From Loktanella sp. (GTDB taxonomy: Bacteria; Pseudomonadota; Alphaproteobacteria; Rhodobacterales; Rhodobacteraceae): a DNA stretch of 64,000 bases. The notes below the pieces were generated by a model that had not been told where the DNA came from, ran no database searches, and was given only the letters and a program-made list of their open reading frames with translations. This document shows, piece by piece, positions 54,991 to 63,617 of the stretch (position 1 is the first letter of the stretch; each line of letters opens with the position of its first letter). The stretch lies in NCBI GenBank assembly GCA_017390475.1, contig JAFPBO010000001.1, positions 62,001 through 126,000 on the forward strand. The letters run 5' to 3'. Both the position numbers and the translations under genes were made by a program.

Positions 54991-55926
54991 ATGACCACAC
55001 TCACCCCGCACAAGGGCGTTCTGTCGCCCGTCGTCACCCCGTTTGATGCCGACCTGCGCCCCGATATTGCGCGCCTTGCCGCGCAATGCCGCTGGCTGTT
55101 GTCCAGTGATGTCGGGCTGGCGATCTTTGGCACCAATTCAGAGGCCAATTCGCTGGGCCATCAGGAACGGATCGCGATCCTTGACGGGCTGGTCGAGGCG
55201 GGTATTCCCGTGGACCGGATGATGCCCGGTACTGGGACCTGTGCGTTGACCGATACGGTCGATCTGACGGCGCGCGCTGTCAAACATGGCTGCGCCGGGG
55301 TGCTGATGCTGCCGCCCTTCTATTACAAAGGCGTCAGCGATGATGGTCTGTTCGCGCATTTTGCGGAAGTGATCGAACGGGTTGGGGACGAAAAACTGCG
55401 GGTCTATCTGTATCATATCCCGCCCGTCTCGCAGGTGCCCTTGTCGCTGGACCTGATCGAACGGCTGCTGAAAGCCTATCCCAAGGCCATCGCAGGGGTG
55501 AAGGATTCGGGCGGTCAGTGGGAGAACACCGCCGCGATGATCAGCAATTTTGGCGATGAGGGCTTTGACGTCTTTGCCGGGTCCGAGGCGTTTTTGCTGC
55601 AGACCATGCGGGCGGGCGGCAAAGGCTGCATCTCGGCCACGGCCAACGTCAACCCTGCGGCGATTGCGGCGCTTTATGAAAACTGGCAGGCCGATGATGC
55701 CGATGCCCAGCAGGCGGCATTGACCGCAACACGGGGGATTTTCCAATCCTATCCGATGATCCCTGCGCTGAAAGCCGCCGTTGCGCAGCATTCTGAGGAT
55801 GACACCTGGTTCAACGTACGTCCGCCTTTGGTCGGGCTGACCATGGATCAGCGGCGCAACCTTGCTGCTGATCTTGCGGCAGTTGATTTCGACATGCCTG
55901 GTTTGAAGGAAGCGTCCCATGGCTGA
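54991..55926 (+). CDS. DapA-family aldolase/dehydratase
   Basis: A 311-residue member of the dihydrodipicolinate synthase/N-acetylneuraminate lyase family. It has the TPF segment near residue 16, the GTNSEANSL loop (family GTTGE), YLYHIPP with Y141 and the Schiff-base Lys K171 in AGVKDSGG. The family includes 2-keto-3-deoxy-sugar-acid aldolases and dehydratases, which fits the operon. AAAGGA site upstream. Overlaps the next gene by 8 nt. Confidence 0.9.
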   Translation: MTTLTPHKGVLSPVVTPFDADLRPDIARLAAQCRWLLSSDVGLAIFGTNSEANSLGHQERIAILDGLVEAGIPVDRMMPGTGTCALTDTVDLTARAVKHGCAGVLMLPPFYYKGVSDDGLFAHFAEVIERVGDEKLRVYLYHIPPVSQVPLSLDLIERLLKAYPKAIAGVKDSGGQWENTAAMISNFGDEGFDVFAGSEAFLLQTMRAGGKGCISATANVNPAAIAALYENWQADDADAQQAALTATRGIFQSYPMIPALKAAVAQHSEDDTWFNVRPPLVGLTMDQRRNLAADLAAVDFDMPGLKEASHG

Positions 55927-57466
55927 AGCGCAAACCAAAAAACGGCGCGGCCCGGCGATCCGGTTGCATGACGACGACAATGTGGTGATCGCCTATGTGC
56001 CGATTGATCCCGGCACCGAAATCCCCGGCGAAGGTGTCACCACTCGCACGCCGGTGCCTGCCGGTTACAAGATCGCGACCCGTGCAATTGCGGCGGGCGA
56101 GCCGGTGCGCAAATATAATGTGACCATTGGTTTCGCGTCCAAGGACGTCACGCCCGGCACGATGCTGCACAGCCACAACATGGAATTCCGCGAATTCGAC
56201 CGCGCGCCGAACCATGCGACCGAATATGTGCCGACACAGGTGCTGCCGGTCGAGGAACAGGCGACGTTCCAAGGCATCATCCGCGCTGATGGCCGGGTGG
56301 CGACGCGCAATTACATCGGGATTTGCAGTTCGGTCAATTGTTCGGCCACGGTGATCCGCATGATCGCGGCGCATTTCACGCCGGAGAAACTGGCCGACTA
56401 TCCCAATGTCGATGGCGTCGTGGCCTTTGCCCATGGGCTTGGCTGCGGCATGGAAATGTCGGGCGAGCCGATGCAATTGCTGCGCCGCACGATTGCCGGT
56501 TTTGCCACGCATCCCAACCTTGCCGGGGCCTTGATCATCGGGCTGGGCTGCGAACGTAACCAGATCGCGGGGATGATGGCGCAAGAGGGGCTGTCCACCG
56601 GACCCCGCCTGCTGAACCTGACGATGCAGGAAACGGGCGGCACCCGTGCGACAATCGCCGCCGGGATTGCAGCAGTGGAAGAAATGCTGCCAGAGGCGAA
56701 TGCGGTTGAGCGTGTTCCTGTGCCGGTCAGCCATCTGAAAATCGGCTTGCAATGTGGCGGGTCGGACGGGTTTTCTTCGATCACCGCCAACCCGGCCTTG
56801 GGCCATGCCGTCGATATCCTGTCCCGCCACGGCGGCACCGCGATCCTGTCGGAAACGCCAGAGATTTATGGCGTGGAACATACGCTGACCCGGCGCGCGC
56901 AGACTGTGGAAGTTGGCGAAAAACTGATTGACCGCATCCGCTGGTGGAAAGAGGAATATTCCCCTGGGCGCGATGTGCAGATCAATGGCGCGGTCAGCCC
57001 CGGCAACCAGATCGGCGGCCTGGCGAATATCCTCGAAAAATCGCTTGGCTCTGCGATGAAAGGTGGCACCGGTCCCTTGATGGAGGTGTATCGCTATGCC
57101 GAAAAGGTCACGCAACCGGGGCTGGTGTTCATGGATACGCCGGGCTTTGATCCGGTCTCGGCCACCGGCCAGATCGCAGGCGGGGCCAATCTGATCTGCT
57201 TTACCACCGGACGCGGGTCGATGTTTGGGTCCAAACCAGCGCCAGCGATCAAGATCGCGACCAATACGGCGATGTATTCACGATTGACCGAGGATATGGA
57301 CCTGAATGCGGGCGTGATCCTTGACGGCGATGCGACACTCGAAGAAGTCGGGATGCAGATATTCGAGGAAATGATTGCCGTCGCATCCGGTAAGAAGACC
57401 AAAAGCGAAGAACTGGGCCTTGGCGATAATGAATTCGTGCCGTGGAGCATCGGCATCATGAGCTGA
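55919..57466 (+). CDS. UxaA-family (altronate/galactarate-type) dehydratase
   Basis: A 515-residue iron-dependent sugar-acid dehydratase. The N-terminal SAF domain (about 15-95: IRLHDDDNVVIAY ... LHSHNMEF) is followed by the central catalytic region with GIIRADGRVATRNYIGICSSVNCSATV, HGLGCGM, LIIGLGCERNQI and GLQCGGSDGFSSITANPALG. N- and C-terminal parts that are often separate in altronate dehydratase (UxaA1/UxaA2) are fused here. A second dehydratase in one operon suggests a branched pathway or two related substrates. Confidence 0.9.
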   Translation: MAEAQTKKRRGPAIRLHDDDNVVIAYVPIDPGTEIPGEGVTTRTPVPAGYKIATRAIAAGEPVRKYNVTIGFASKDVTPGTMLHSHNMEFREFDRAPNHATEYVPTQVLPVEEQATFQGIIRADGRVATRNYIGICSSVNCSATVIRMIAAHFTPEKLADYPNVDGVVAFAHGLGCGMEMSGEPMQLLRRTIAGFATHPNLAGALIIGLGCERNQIAGMMAQEGLSTGPRLLNLTMQETGGTRATIAAGIAAVEEMLPEANAVERVPVPVSHLKIGLQCGGSDGFSSITANPALGHAVDILSRHGGTAILSETPEIYGVEHTLTRRAQTVEVGEKLIDRIRWWKEEYSPGRDVQINGAVSPGNQIGGLANILEKSLGSAMKGGTGPLMEVYRYAEKVTQPGLVFMDTPGFDPVSATGQIAGGANLICFTTGRGSMFGSKPAPAIKIATNTAMYSRLTEDMDLNAGVILDGDATLEEVGMQIFEEMIAVASGKKTKSEELGLGDNEFVPWSIGIMS

Positions 57467-57486
57467 TCGGAAGAAGGAAGACGACA

Positions 57487-58770
57487 ATGAGCGATGTGAT
57501 TGCCAAAGTGCTCGACCCTGTGAGCCTGCCGCGCATGGTGCCGGTGCGGCAGATTTTCACCGATGATGCCTTGCCCGATATCGCAGGTGCTGTGCGCGGG
57601 CAGATCGCGCGGCCCGATATCGCCGCAAGGGTGCGCCCCGGCATGTCCATCGCGGTGGGCGTGGGCAGTCGCGGCCTTGCCGATTTGCCGGTCTTGGTCG
57701 CTACCGTTATTGCGGCGCTCAAAGACCTTGGTGCTGTCCCTTTCATTGTGCCCGCCATGGGCAGCCACGGCGGGTCCAGTGCGGAAGGCCAGCGTAAAAT
57801 GCTCGCCTCGCTTGGCGTGACAGAGCAAAGCGCAGGCTGCGAAATCCGGTCCAGCATGGAGACGGTCGAGATCGGGCGTTTGCCAAACGGCTTGCCCATT
57901 GCGATGGACAAGATCGCCATGGCGGCGGATGGTATCGTCGTGATCAACCGGGTCAAACCGCATACCAGTTTCAGCGGCACCATCGAAAGCGGGTTGGCCA
58001 AGATGATTACCATCGGGCTGGGCAAACAGGTCGGCGCGGATGCCTGCCATATGCTGGGTTTTGGCCATATGGCGGAGCAGGTGATCGCGATGACTAAGGT
58101 CAAGATCGCCAAGACAAAGGTGCTGTTTGGTCTGGCGACGGTCGAAAATGCCTATGACCATATCAAACTGGTCGAGGCGGTAGGGGCCGAGGATATTCTG
58201 GCGCGCGAGGCAGAACTGCTCGACATCGCGCGGGGCTGCATGCCGCGCATTCTGTTCAGTCCGCTGGATGTGCTGGTCGTAGACCGGATGGGCAAGAATT
58301 TTTCCGGCACCGGGACTGACCCGAATATTACCGGGCGCGCGGCGACACCCTATTTGCGGCTGACGCAGGAGGTGGGCAAGATGGTGATCCTTGATCTGGA
58401 CGACCGCAGCCATGGCAATGCGGCTGGGGTCGGGCTGGCCGATATCTGCACAAGGCGGCTGGTCGATAAGATCGATTATGAAGCGACTTACATGAACCAC
58501 ATCACCTCGACCGCGCTGGTCGGGGGTAAGTTGCCGGTCGTGATGGAGCATGACCGCCATGCCGTGCAATTGGCGGTCAAGACCTGCAATGCGATGCCGG
58601 GGCTTGGGCTGCGAATGGTGCGCCTGTCCGATACATTGCATCTGGAACGTATCCTGATTTCCGAAACCATGCTGGATGATGCAAAGGCGCATGATCAGAT
58701 TGAGGTGCTGGGCGATCCGGTGCCGTGGGATTTTGATGCGGATGGCGGCTTGCAGGGACGCGCAGTCTGA
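57487..58770 (+). CDS. LarA-domain protein, probable nickel-pincer hydroxy-acid racemase/epimerase
   Basis: A 427-residue protein with a LarA-type N-terminal domain (DUF2088). Residues that match lactate racemase are H94 (MGSHGG), H159 (VKPHTSFSG), K172 (GLAKM, the pincer-bound Lys) and H188 (ACHML, nickel ligand). The K-to-H spacing of 16 equals that of LarA; the H-to-K gap is 13 instead of 10. Homologues act on other 2-hydroxy acids. It shares an operon with sugar-acid enzymes, and larC-larE-larB lie on the other arm. So it is likely a C2 racemase or epimerase for the imported acid; not proven. Confidence 0.82.
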   Translation: MSDVIAKVLDPVSLPRMVPVRQIFTDDALPDIAGAVRGQIARPDIAARVRPGMSIAVGVGSRGLADLPVLVATVIAALKDLGAVPFIVPAMGSHGGSSAEGQRKMLASLGVTEQSAGCEIRSSMETVEIGRLPNGLPIAMDKIAMAADGIVVINRVKPHTSFSGTIESGLAKMITIGLGKQVGADACHMLGFGHMAEQVIAMTKVKIAKTKVLFGLATVENAYDHIKLVEAVGAEDILAREAELLDIARGCMPRILFSPLDVLVVDRMGKNFSGTGTDPNITGRAATPYLRLTQEVGKMVILDLDDRSHGNAAGVGLADICTRRLVDKIDYEATYMNHITSTALVGGKLPVVMEHDRHAVQLAVKTCNAMPGLGLRMVRLSDTLHLERILISETMLDDAKAHDQIEVLGDPVPWDFDADGGLQGRAV

Positions 58771-58797
58771 ATTCAGATAAGTCAGGACAGGCACATC

Positions 58798-60207
58798 ATG
58801 GCGGCACCGCTGGGCATTCTGATGGTCGCCCTGATCTTTGCGCAATTACTGGCACGGATCACCGACAATCCGCTGGCACAGATGGCAACCTGGATGATTG
58901 CCGGTTGCGTCGTCGTCTTGGCGCGCAAATCCATGGGACTGCGCGAAGCCTATCTGCTGGCGCTCAGCGCGGTGCTGGCCGGATTGCTTGTGGTTTGGGG
59001 GAGTGATCCGGCGGGCGATATCGCGTCCGCATTGGATCAGGCAACCTTTCTGATGACCTTCATCCTGTTGATGGGGCTGCTGCATGAGGCGGCCTCGACA
59101 TCGCCTTCTGTCGAAAGTTGCGGACGCTATCTGACCCAGCAGCCCGCCGGACGGCAATATCCTGCACTTTATACCGGCACTGGTGTCATGGCCGTGTTGT
59201 TCAATCTGGGTGTCGTCAGCTTTCTGGTGCCTTTGGTCCGTCGGGGGATCGCCGCCGCGACACCGGGTGACGCGCAGAACCCGACCCGTGAACGCCGCCA
59301 GATCAGCGCGGTGTTGCGCGGTTTTGCCTGGTCAGTTGTCTGGTCGCCCACGGCCATTGCGCCCTTGGCGGTGGTCGAGCTGATCCCCGGCGTCAACCGG
59401 CCGCTGTGGATCGGGCTGGGCTTTGGTATTTATCTGGCGATGCTGCTGCTGGGGGCGGTCGAAGACCGGCTGCGGTTTCGTGGGTTTCTGTTCGACAAGG
59501 ACCGGCCTGCAGCGCCGTTTCCGTTGCTCGCCGCTACACTGTTCTTTGCGGCCTGCGGCGTGATGTTCATGATGACCCTGATCGCAATGTGGCTGACCGG
59601 CGATACCGTCGTGTTCGGCTTGATGCTGGCCTGCCCGGCGATGTTGATCGGCTGGGTGGGTGCGCAATATCTTCAACCGGCCGGGCAACCGCAGATGGTC
59701 GCCGCACAACAAGCCCTTACGGCGACTGGGCGGCGCTTGCATCACATCATCACGATCAACCTACCGAAATCAGCGGCTATTGCGGTGACTTTGGGTTGTT
59801 CGGGCTTTGTCGGACGCGCTGCTGCGACGCTCATGCCTGCTGACGCGCTGGCCTCTGGTCTGGGCATTTACGCGATGCCGGATTTTGTGCTGCTCTCGCT
59901 GATCCCTGTGTTGCTGAGTCTGCTGAGCTTGCTTGCCCTCAGCCCGATCATGATGGCTGTGTTTTTCGGCAGCCTGTTCGGTTCGTTGGAGGTGATGCCC
60001 GCAAATCCCACGCTGATCGCGCTGTCGATTTCCTGCGGCTGGGCCTTGTCGATGACCTTTTCGCCCTTTGCAACGGTTGTGCTGCTGATCGACCGGGTCG
60101 CGGGGATACCACCGCGACGGCTGACATGGGGCTGGAACCTGACCCATGCCGGGCTCAGCGCAATTGCCCTGGTCCCGGTTTTCGCCCTGCTTGCATGGTG
60201 GGTGTGA
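58798..60207 (+). CDS. Polytopic membrane protein, probable organic-acid permease
   Basis: A 469-residue protein with about twelve hydrophobic segments. It has two similar polar turn motifs, FNLGVVSFLVPLVRRG plus WSPTAIAPLAVVEL in the first half and MTFSPFATVVLLIDRVAG in the second, as in ion-transporter superfamily permeases. I cannot name the family. It ends the sugar-acid operon, so it may export a product or import a second acid. A hydrophilic stretch of Arg-rich loop (RERRQ) separates the halves. Confidence 0.7.
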   Translation: MAAPLGILMVALIFAQLLARITDNPLAQMATWMIAGCVVVLARKSMGLREAYLLALSAVLAGLLVVWGSDPAGDIASALDQATFLMTFILLMGLLHEAASTSPSVESCGRYLTQQPAGRQYPALYTGTGVMAVLFNLGVVSFLVPLVRRGIAAATPGDAQNPTRERRQISAVLRGFAWSVVWSPTAIAPLAVVELIPGVNRPLWIGLGFGIYLAMLLLGAVEDRLRFRGFLFDKDRPAAPFPLLAATLFFAACGVMFMMTLIAMWLTGDTVVFGLMLACPAMLIGWVGAQYLQPAGQPQMVAAQQALTATGRRLHHIITINLPKSAAIAVTLGCSGFVGRAAATLMPADALASGLGIYAMPDFVLLSLIPVLLSLLSLLALSPIMMAVFFGSLFGSLEVMPANPTLIALSISCGWALSMTFSPFATVVLLIDRVAGIPPRRLTWGWNLTHAGLSAIALVPVFALLAWWV

Positions 60208-60244
60208 CGGGTTGACGACTGCGTTGGAATGTCACAATCTGGCG

Positions 60245-60445
60245 GCCGGATGGTTCCCGGAAAGCCAAAGCTGACCGGGATGAAAAGGGAACACGGTGCG
60301 GAATAGCCATCAGGCGCCAAACCCGTGACTGCCCCCGCAACTGTGAGCGGTGAGCGACCCCGAGAATGCCACTGGACCAGCTACAGGTCCGGGAAGGTTT
60401 GGGGAAGTGTCGACCCGCAAGTCAGGAGACCTGCCATCCGGGGTG
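60245..60445 (+). ncRNA. Cobalamin riboswitch
   Basis: A B12 riboswitch: GGTTCCCGG opening, GGGAACACGGTGC, CCGTGACTGCCCCCGCAACTG, GCCACTGG, GGGAAGG and the B12-box GTCAGGAGACCTGCC at about 60421-60435. Downstream are a GGTGTC-GCAA-GACACC hairpin (60442-60457) and a GC-rich hairpin at about 60473-60490 next to the AGAGG site of the first ORF, likely the expression platform. It should lower expression of the BtuDFC-like genes when cobalamin is plentiful. Confidence 0.93.
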
Positions 60446-60500
60446 TCGCAAGACACCTGAATGTAATGCGACCCGGGCGGGGTGCCCCGGAAAAGAGGTC

Positions 60501-60650
60501 ATGATGGCAAGACAACGGCTGATGCCGACAGAATTGGTCTGTTCCGACTTTTTGCAAGCCCCGCTTTGGCGCGGAGGGCTGCATGGAACAATCGAAACCA
60601 CAAACCACAACTTTCATCATCGTCGGAAAGGACCGCAGGTGCGGGCTTGA
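60501..60650 (+). CDS. Tiny ORF after the B12 riboswitch
   Basis: A 49-residue frame starting ATGATG with AGAGG 4-8 nt upstream, directly after the riboswitch. The product has no recognised domain (Arg/His-rich C-terminus). It overlaps the next tiny frame in another register. It may be a leader peptide, a remnant, or not expressed. Confidence 0.35.
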   Translation: MMARQRLMPTELVCSDFLQAPLWRGGLHGTIETTNHNFHHRRKGPQVRA

Positions 60651-60708
60651 CCTGATCGCCCGGCCATCGGCGATGTTGATCCGCCCCAGCGCGGGATCGG
60701 GGCAATGA
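60583..60708 (+). CDS. Tiny ORF translationally coupled to btuD
   Basis: A 41-residue frame with a strong GGAGGG site 5 nt before the ATG and a TGA that overlaps the start of the ATPase gene (ATGA). That arrangement fits a coupled leader that delivers ribosomes to btuD. No known domain. With the overlapping frame at 60501-60650 it could also be the remains of one frameshifted gene. Confidence 0.45.
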   Translation: MEQSKPQTTTFIIVGKDRRCGLDLIARPSAMLIRPSAGSGQ

Positions 60709-61496
60709 CGGCTGCGGCGATCACGGCAGCCAACCTTGGCTGGGGTCCGTCTGGTCAGCCTGCGATCCTGTCGGATGTCAGCTTTGATCTGGCACCGGGC
60801 CGGATGCTGGGGATCGTCGGGGCCAATGGGGCGGGTAAATCGACGCTGTTGCGCATGCTGTACCGGTTCCATCGCCCGATGATCGGGGCGGTGACGCTGG
60901 ATGGTGCTGATCTGTGGCAGCTGTCCGCGCGTGAAGCGGCTTGCCGGATCGCGGTGGTTCTGCAGGAACAACCCACCGATTTCGCCCTGAATGTGCGCGA
61001 GATTGTGGCCCTGGGTCGCACGCCGCATCGGCGCGGCTTTGCCGGTGGCGGCGCGCGTGACAGTCGGATCATCGAAAGCGCGTTGGACAGGCTTGGCCTG
61101 CAGCCTTTGGCGCACCGAGCGCTTGGCACGCTGTCGGGCGGCGAAAAACAGCGTGTGATGGTTGCCCGCGCGCTGGCGCAGGAACCCGGTCTGCTGATCC
61201 TGGATGAACCGACAAACCACCTTGATATCCGCCATCAGCTGCAGGTTCTGGCACTGGTGCGCGGCCTTGGCATCACCATTGTGACCAGCCTGCATGATCT
61301 GAACCTTGCCGGCGGGCTTTGCGATGACGTGCTGGTGCTGGCAGAGGGTCGGGCGCTGGCCTTTGGTCCGCCCGCCGAGGTGCTGACTGAAGCCATCGTC
61401 GCGCGCAGCTTTGCCGTCGTTGCCCGCCGCCAGACACTGCAGCCCAGCGGGCAGGCGCATTTTACCTATCATCTTACCGATCCTGAAAGGACCTGA
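60705..61496 (+). CDS. btuD: ABC importer ATP-binding protein, BtuD/FecE type
   Basis: A 263-residue ATPase. Walker A GANGAGKST, Q-loop LQEQPTDF, signature LSGGEKQR, Walker B LLILDEPTNHLD and H-loop SLHDLN, as in FecE/BtuD-type importers. The B12 riboswitch upstream marks cobalamin or a related corrinoid as the likely cargo. Followed after 3 nt by the binding-protein gene. Confidence 0.88.
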   Translation: MTAAAITAANLGWGPSGQPAILSDVSFDLAPGRMLGIVGANGAGKSTLLRMLYRFHRPMIGAVTLDGADLWQLSAREAACRIAVVLQEQPTDFALNVREIVALGRTPHRRGFAGGGARDSRIIESALDRLGLQPLAHRALGTLSGGEKQRVMVARALAQEPGLLILDEPTNHLDIRHQLQVLALVRGLGITIVTSLHDLNLAGGLCDDVLVLAEGRALAFGPPAEVLTEAIVARSFAVVARRQTLQPSGQAHFTYHLTDPERT

Positions 61497-61499
61497 ACC

Positions 61500-62444
61500 A
61501 TGAAACACCTGACTATTGCGGCCTGCGCATTGGCTGCAACGCAAGCCGCAGCACAAGATTATCCTATCACCGTGCAAAGCTGCGACCGACAGGTGACTTT
61601 TTACGCGGCCCCGGCGCGTGCGGTATCGCATGACGTGGCAATCACCGAAATGATGCTGGTGCTGGGCCTGCAGGGCCACATTGTCGGCTATACCGGGATC
61701 AGTGGCTGGAACAAGATTGATGAAATGCTGCGCGTCGATATCGCCGCGCTGCCGGAACTGGCCCCGCAAAGCCCGACCCGCGAAGTGCTGATCGGCGCGG
61801 ATGCAGATTTTTTCTTTGCCGGATGGAATTATGGCCTGCGGGTAGGCGGCGAGCTGACCCCGGAAACGCTGGGTCAATATGGGATCGCGGTTTACGAGCT
61901 GACCGAAAGCTGTGCCCATATTATGGACAAGGGCAAGGCCAGCCTTGACGACATGTATGCGGATATCCTGAACCTTGGCCTGATCTTTGGTGTCTCAGAC
62001 CGGGCCGAAGCCTTGGTCGCAGACTGGCAGGCCGAGGTTGCGGCGCTGACCGCCGATGTTGCCCCGGACGACCTACCGCGGGTCTTTGTCTATGACAGCG
62101 GCGAAGATCAGCCGTTCACCGCTGGCCGCTATGCGATGCCGACCGCCTTGATCGAGGCGGCAGGCGGCACCAATATCATGGACACATTTGAGAAAAGCTG
62201 GGCCACCGTCGCATGGGAAGAAGTGATCGCGCAGGACCCCGAAGTGATCATGATCGTCAATTATGGCGACGTGACCGCCGAACAGAAACGCGACTTCATG
62301 CGCAATAACCCGGCCTTTGCAGACCTTCAGGCTGTGCGCAACGATCATTTCGTCACGCTGGAATATGTCGAAGCGGTGCCGGGCCCGCGCAATATCAACG
62401 CGATCGCGACGCTGGCAGCCGCTTTCGCAGATGCGCGGCAATGA
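61500..62444 (+). CDS. btuF: ABC importer substrate-binding protein, BtuF type
   Basis: A 314-residue periplasmic binding protein (cluster A) with signal peptide MKHLTIAACALAATQAAAQD. Blocks include ARAVSHDVAITEMMLVLGLQGHIVGYTG, ADFFFAGWNYG and FVYDSGEDQPFTAGRYAMPTALIEAAGG. It is closer in layout to BtuF/FecB than to haem HmuT. Cargo inferred from the riboswitch. Overlaps the permease by 4 nt. Confidence 0.87.
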   Translation: MKHLTIAACALAATQAAAQDYPITVQSCDRQVTFYAAPARAVSHDVAITEMMLVLGLQGHIVGYTGISGWNKIDEMLRVDIAALPELAPQSPTREVLIGADADFFFAGWNYGLRVGGELTPETLGQYGIAVYELTESCAHIMDKGKASLDDMYADILNLGLIFGVSDRAEALVADWQAEVAALTADVAPDDLPRVFVYDSGEDQPFTAGRYAMPTALIEAAGGTNIMDTFEKSWATVAWEEVIAQDPEVIMIVNYGDVTAEQKRDFMRNNPAFADLQAVRNDHFVTLEYVEAVPGPRNINAIATLAAAFADARQ

Positions 62445-63496
62445 CCGATCTGGCGATCACAACGGCCCGACGGGTGATCCGGGCGCGGCGGGCCTTTCCT
62501 GTGGCGCTGATCCTGTCGGCATTGGTGCTGCTGGTGTCGGTCTCTGCGGCGATCAGCGTCGGAGCCGTGACCGTGCCGACGCGCGTTGTCTGGGGGGTGA
62601 TCACCGACAATCTACTGCCCGGCGTCATCACGCCGGATTGGTCGCCAGGGCGCAATGCGATAGTCTGGGAATTGCGCCTGCCGCGCGCCTTGCTGGCGGC
62701 GATGGTCGGGGCCGGGCTGGCGATGGTCGGTGCAACCTTGCAGGCGGTGACCCGCAACCCTTTGGCCGATCCGCATCTGCTGGGGATCTCATCCGGCGGA
62801 GCCTTTGGCGCGATTGTCGCCCTGCTGCATACCGGCCTGATGCTTGGCGCGCTGACGGTGCCGTTGTTTGCGTTTCTGGGCGCACTGGTGGCGACGGCGC
62901 TTGTTCTCGGCGTTGCCCGTGTGGCGCGGGCGTCATCGGCGGACCGGCTGGTGCTGGCGGGGGTGGCGGTATCCTTCATCGTGATGGCGGCGGCAAATGT
63001 GATGATCTTTCTGGGTGATCCACGCGCCACCCATACGGTGGTGTTCTGGATGCTGGGTGGGCTTGGGCTCGCGCAATGGCCGCATCTGATCTATCCGTTG
63101 GGCGTCTTGCTGGTTTGCGGTGCCTGGTTCCGCTGGCGCGCGCATGATCTGGATGCGATGACCGTCGGCGATGAGACCGCCGCAACGCTGGGCATCGCCG
63201 TTGCACGGTTCCGGCTGGAGGTTTTCGTAGCAGGCGCGCTGGTCACCGGTGTGATGGTTGCCTTTTCCGGCGTCATCGGTTTTGTCGGGCTGATGATCCC
63301 GCATATCGTGCGGATGGTCGTTGGCGGCAGCTATGCGCGGGTACTGCCGGTCTCGGCGCTGTTCGGTGCCGTGTTTCTGGTCTGGTGCGATATTCTGGCC
63401 CGCACGATCCGCGCGCCCGAGGAATTGCCCATCGGCATTGTCACCGGCCTGATCGGCGGGGTGTTTTTTGTCTGGCTTCTGGGGCGGCGGATTTGA
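62441..63496 (+). CDS. btuC: ABC importer permease, BtuC/FecCD type
   Basis: A 351-residue FecCD permease with about ten spans: VWELRLPRALLAAMVGAGLAMVG, TRNPLADPHLLGISSGGAFGA, VGDETAATLGIAVARFRLE (coupling region) and GVIGFVGLMIPHIVRM. It completes the BtuDFC-like transporter under the B12 riboswitch. Confidence 0.9.
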   Translation: MTDLAITTARRVIRARRAFPVALILSALVLLVSVSAAISVGAVTVPTRVVWGVITDNLLPGVITPDWSPGRNAIVWELRLPRALLAAMVGAGLAMVGATLQAVTRNPLADPHLLGISSGGAFGAIVALLHTGLMLGALTVPLFAFLGALVATALVLGVARVARASSADRLVLAGVAVSFIVMAAANVMIFLGDPRATHTVVFWMLGGLGLAQWPHLIYPLGVLLVCGAWFRWRAHDLDAMTVGDETAATLGIAVARFRLEVFVAGALVTGVMVAFSGVIGFVGLMIPHIVRMVVGGSYARVLPVSALFGAVFLVWCDILARTIRAPEELPIGIVTGLIGGVFFVWLLGRRI

Positions 63497-63617
63497 ACAT
63501 GCCCCCTCGCACCATTTTGAACGCTGCGACATGGGTGCAGCTTGCATCTTTGGGTCAGGCGGTGATGATAGAGGTCTCGCGCCGCTGTGGCGCGATTGCC
63601 CCGTGGAGGATGTTAGC

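Noticed and set aside
55811-57115. 434-codon minus-strand frame opposite the UxaA-family gene
   Set aside because: Antisense shadow with no recognisable domain.
57094-58845. 583-codon open frame on the minus strand opposite the LarA-domain gene
   Set aside because: Shadow of a high-GC coding gene; its product is Arg/His/Gln-rich with no domain, and the plus-strand frame encodes a clear LarA-family protein.
60381-61919. 512-codon minus-strand frame across the riboswitch and btuD
   Set aside because: Crosses a B12 riboswitch and is antisense to a certain ABC ATPase; composition is that of an antisense shadow.
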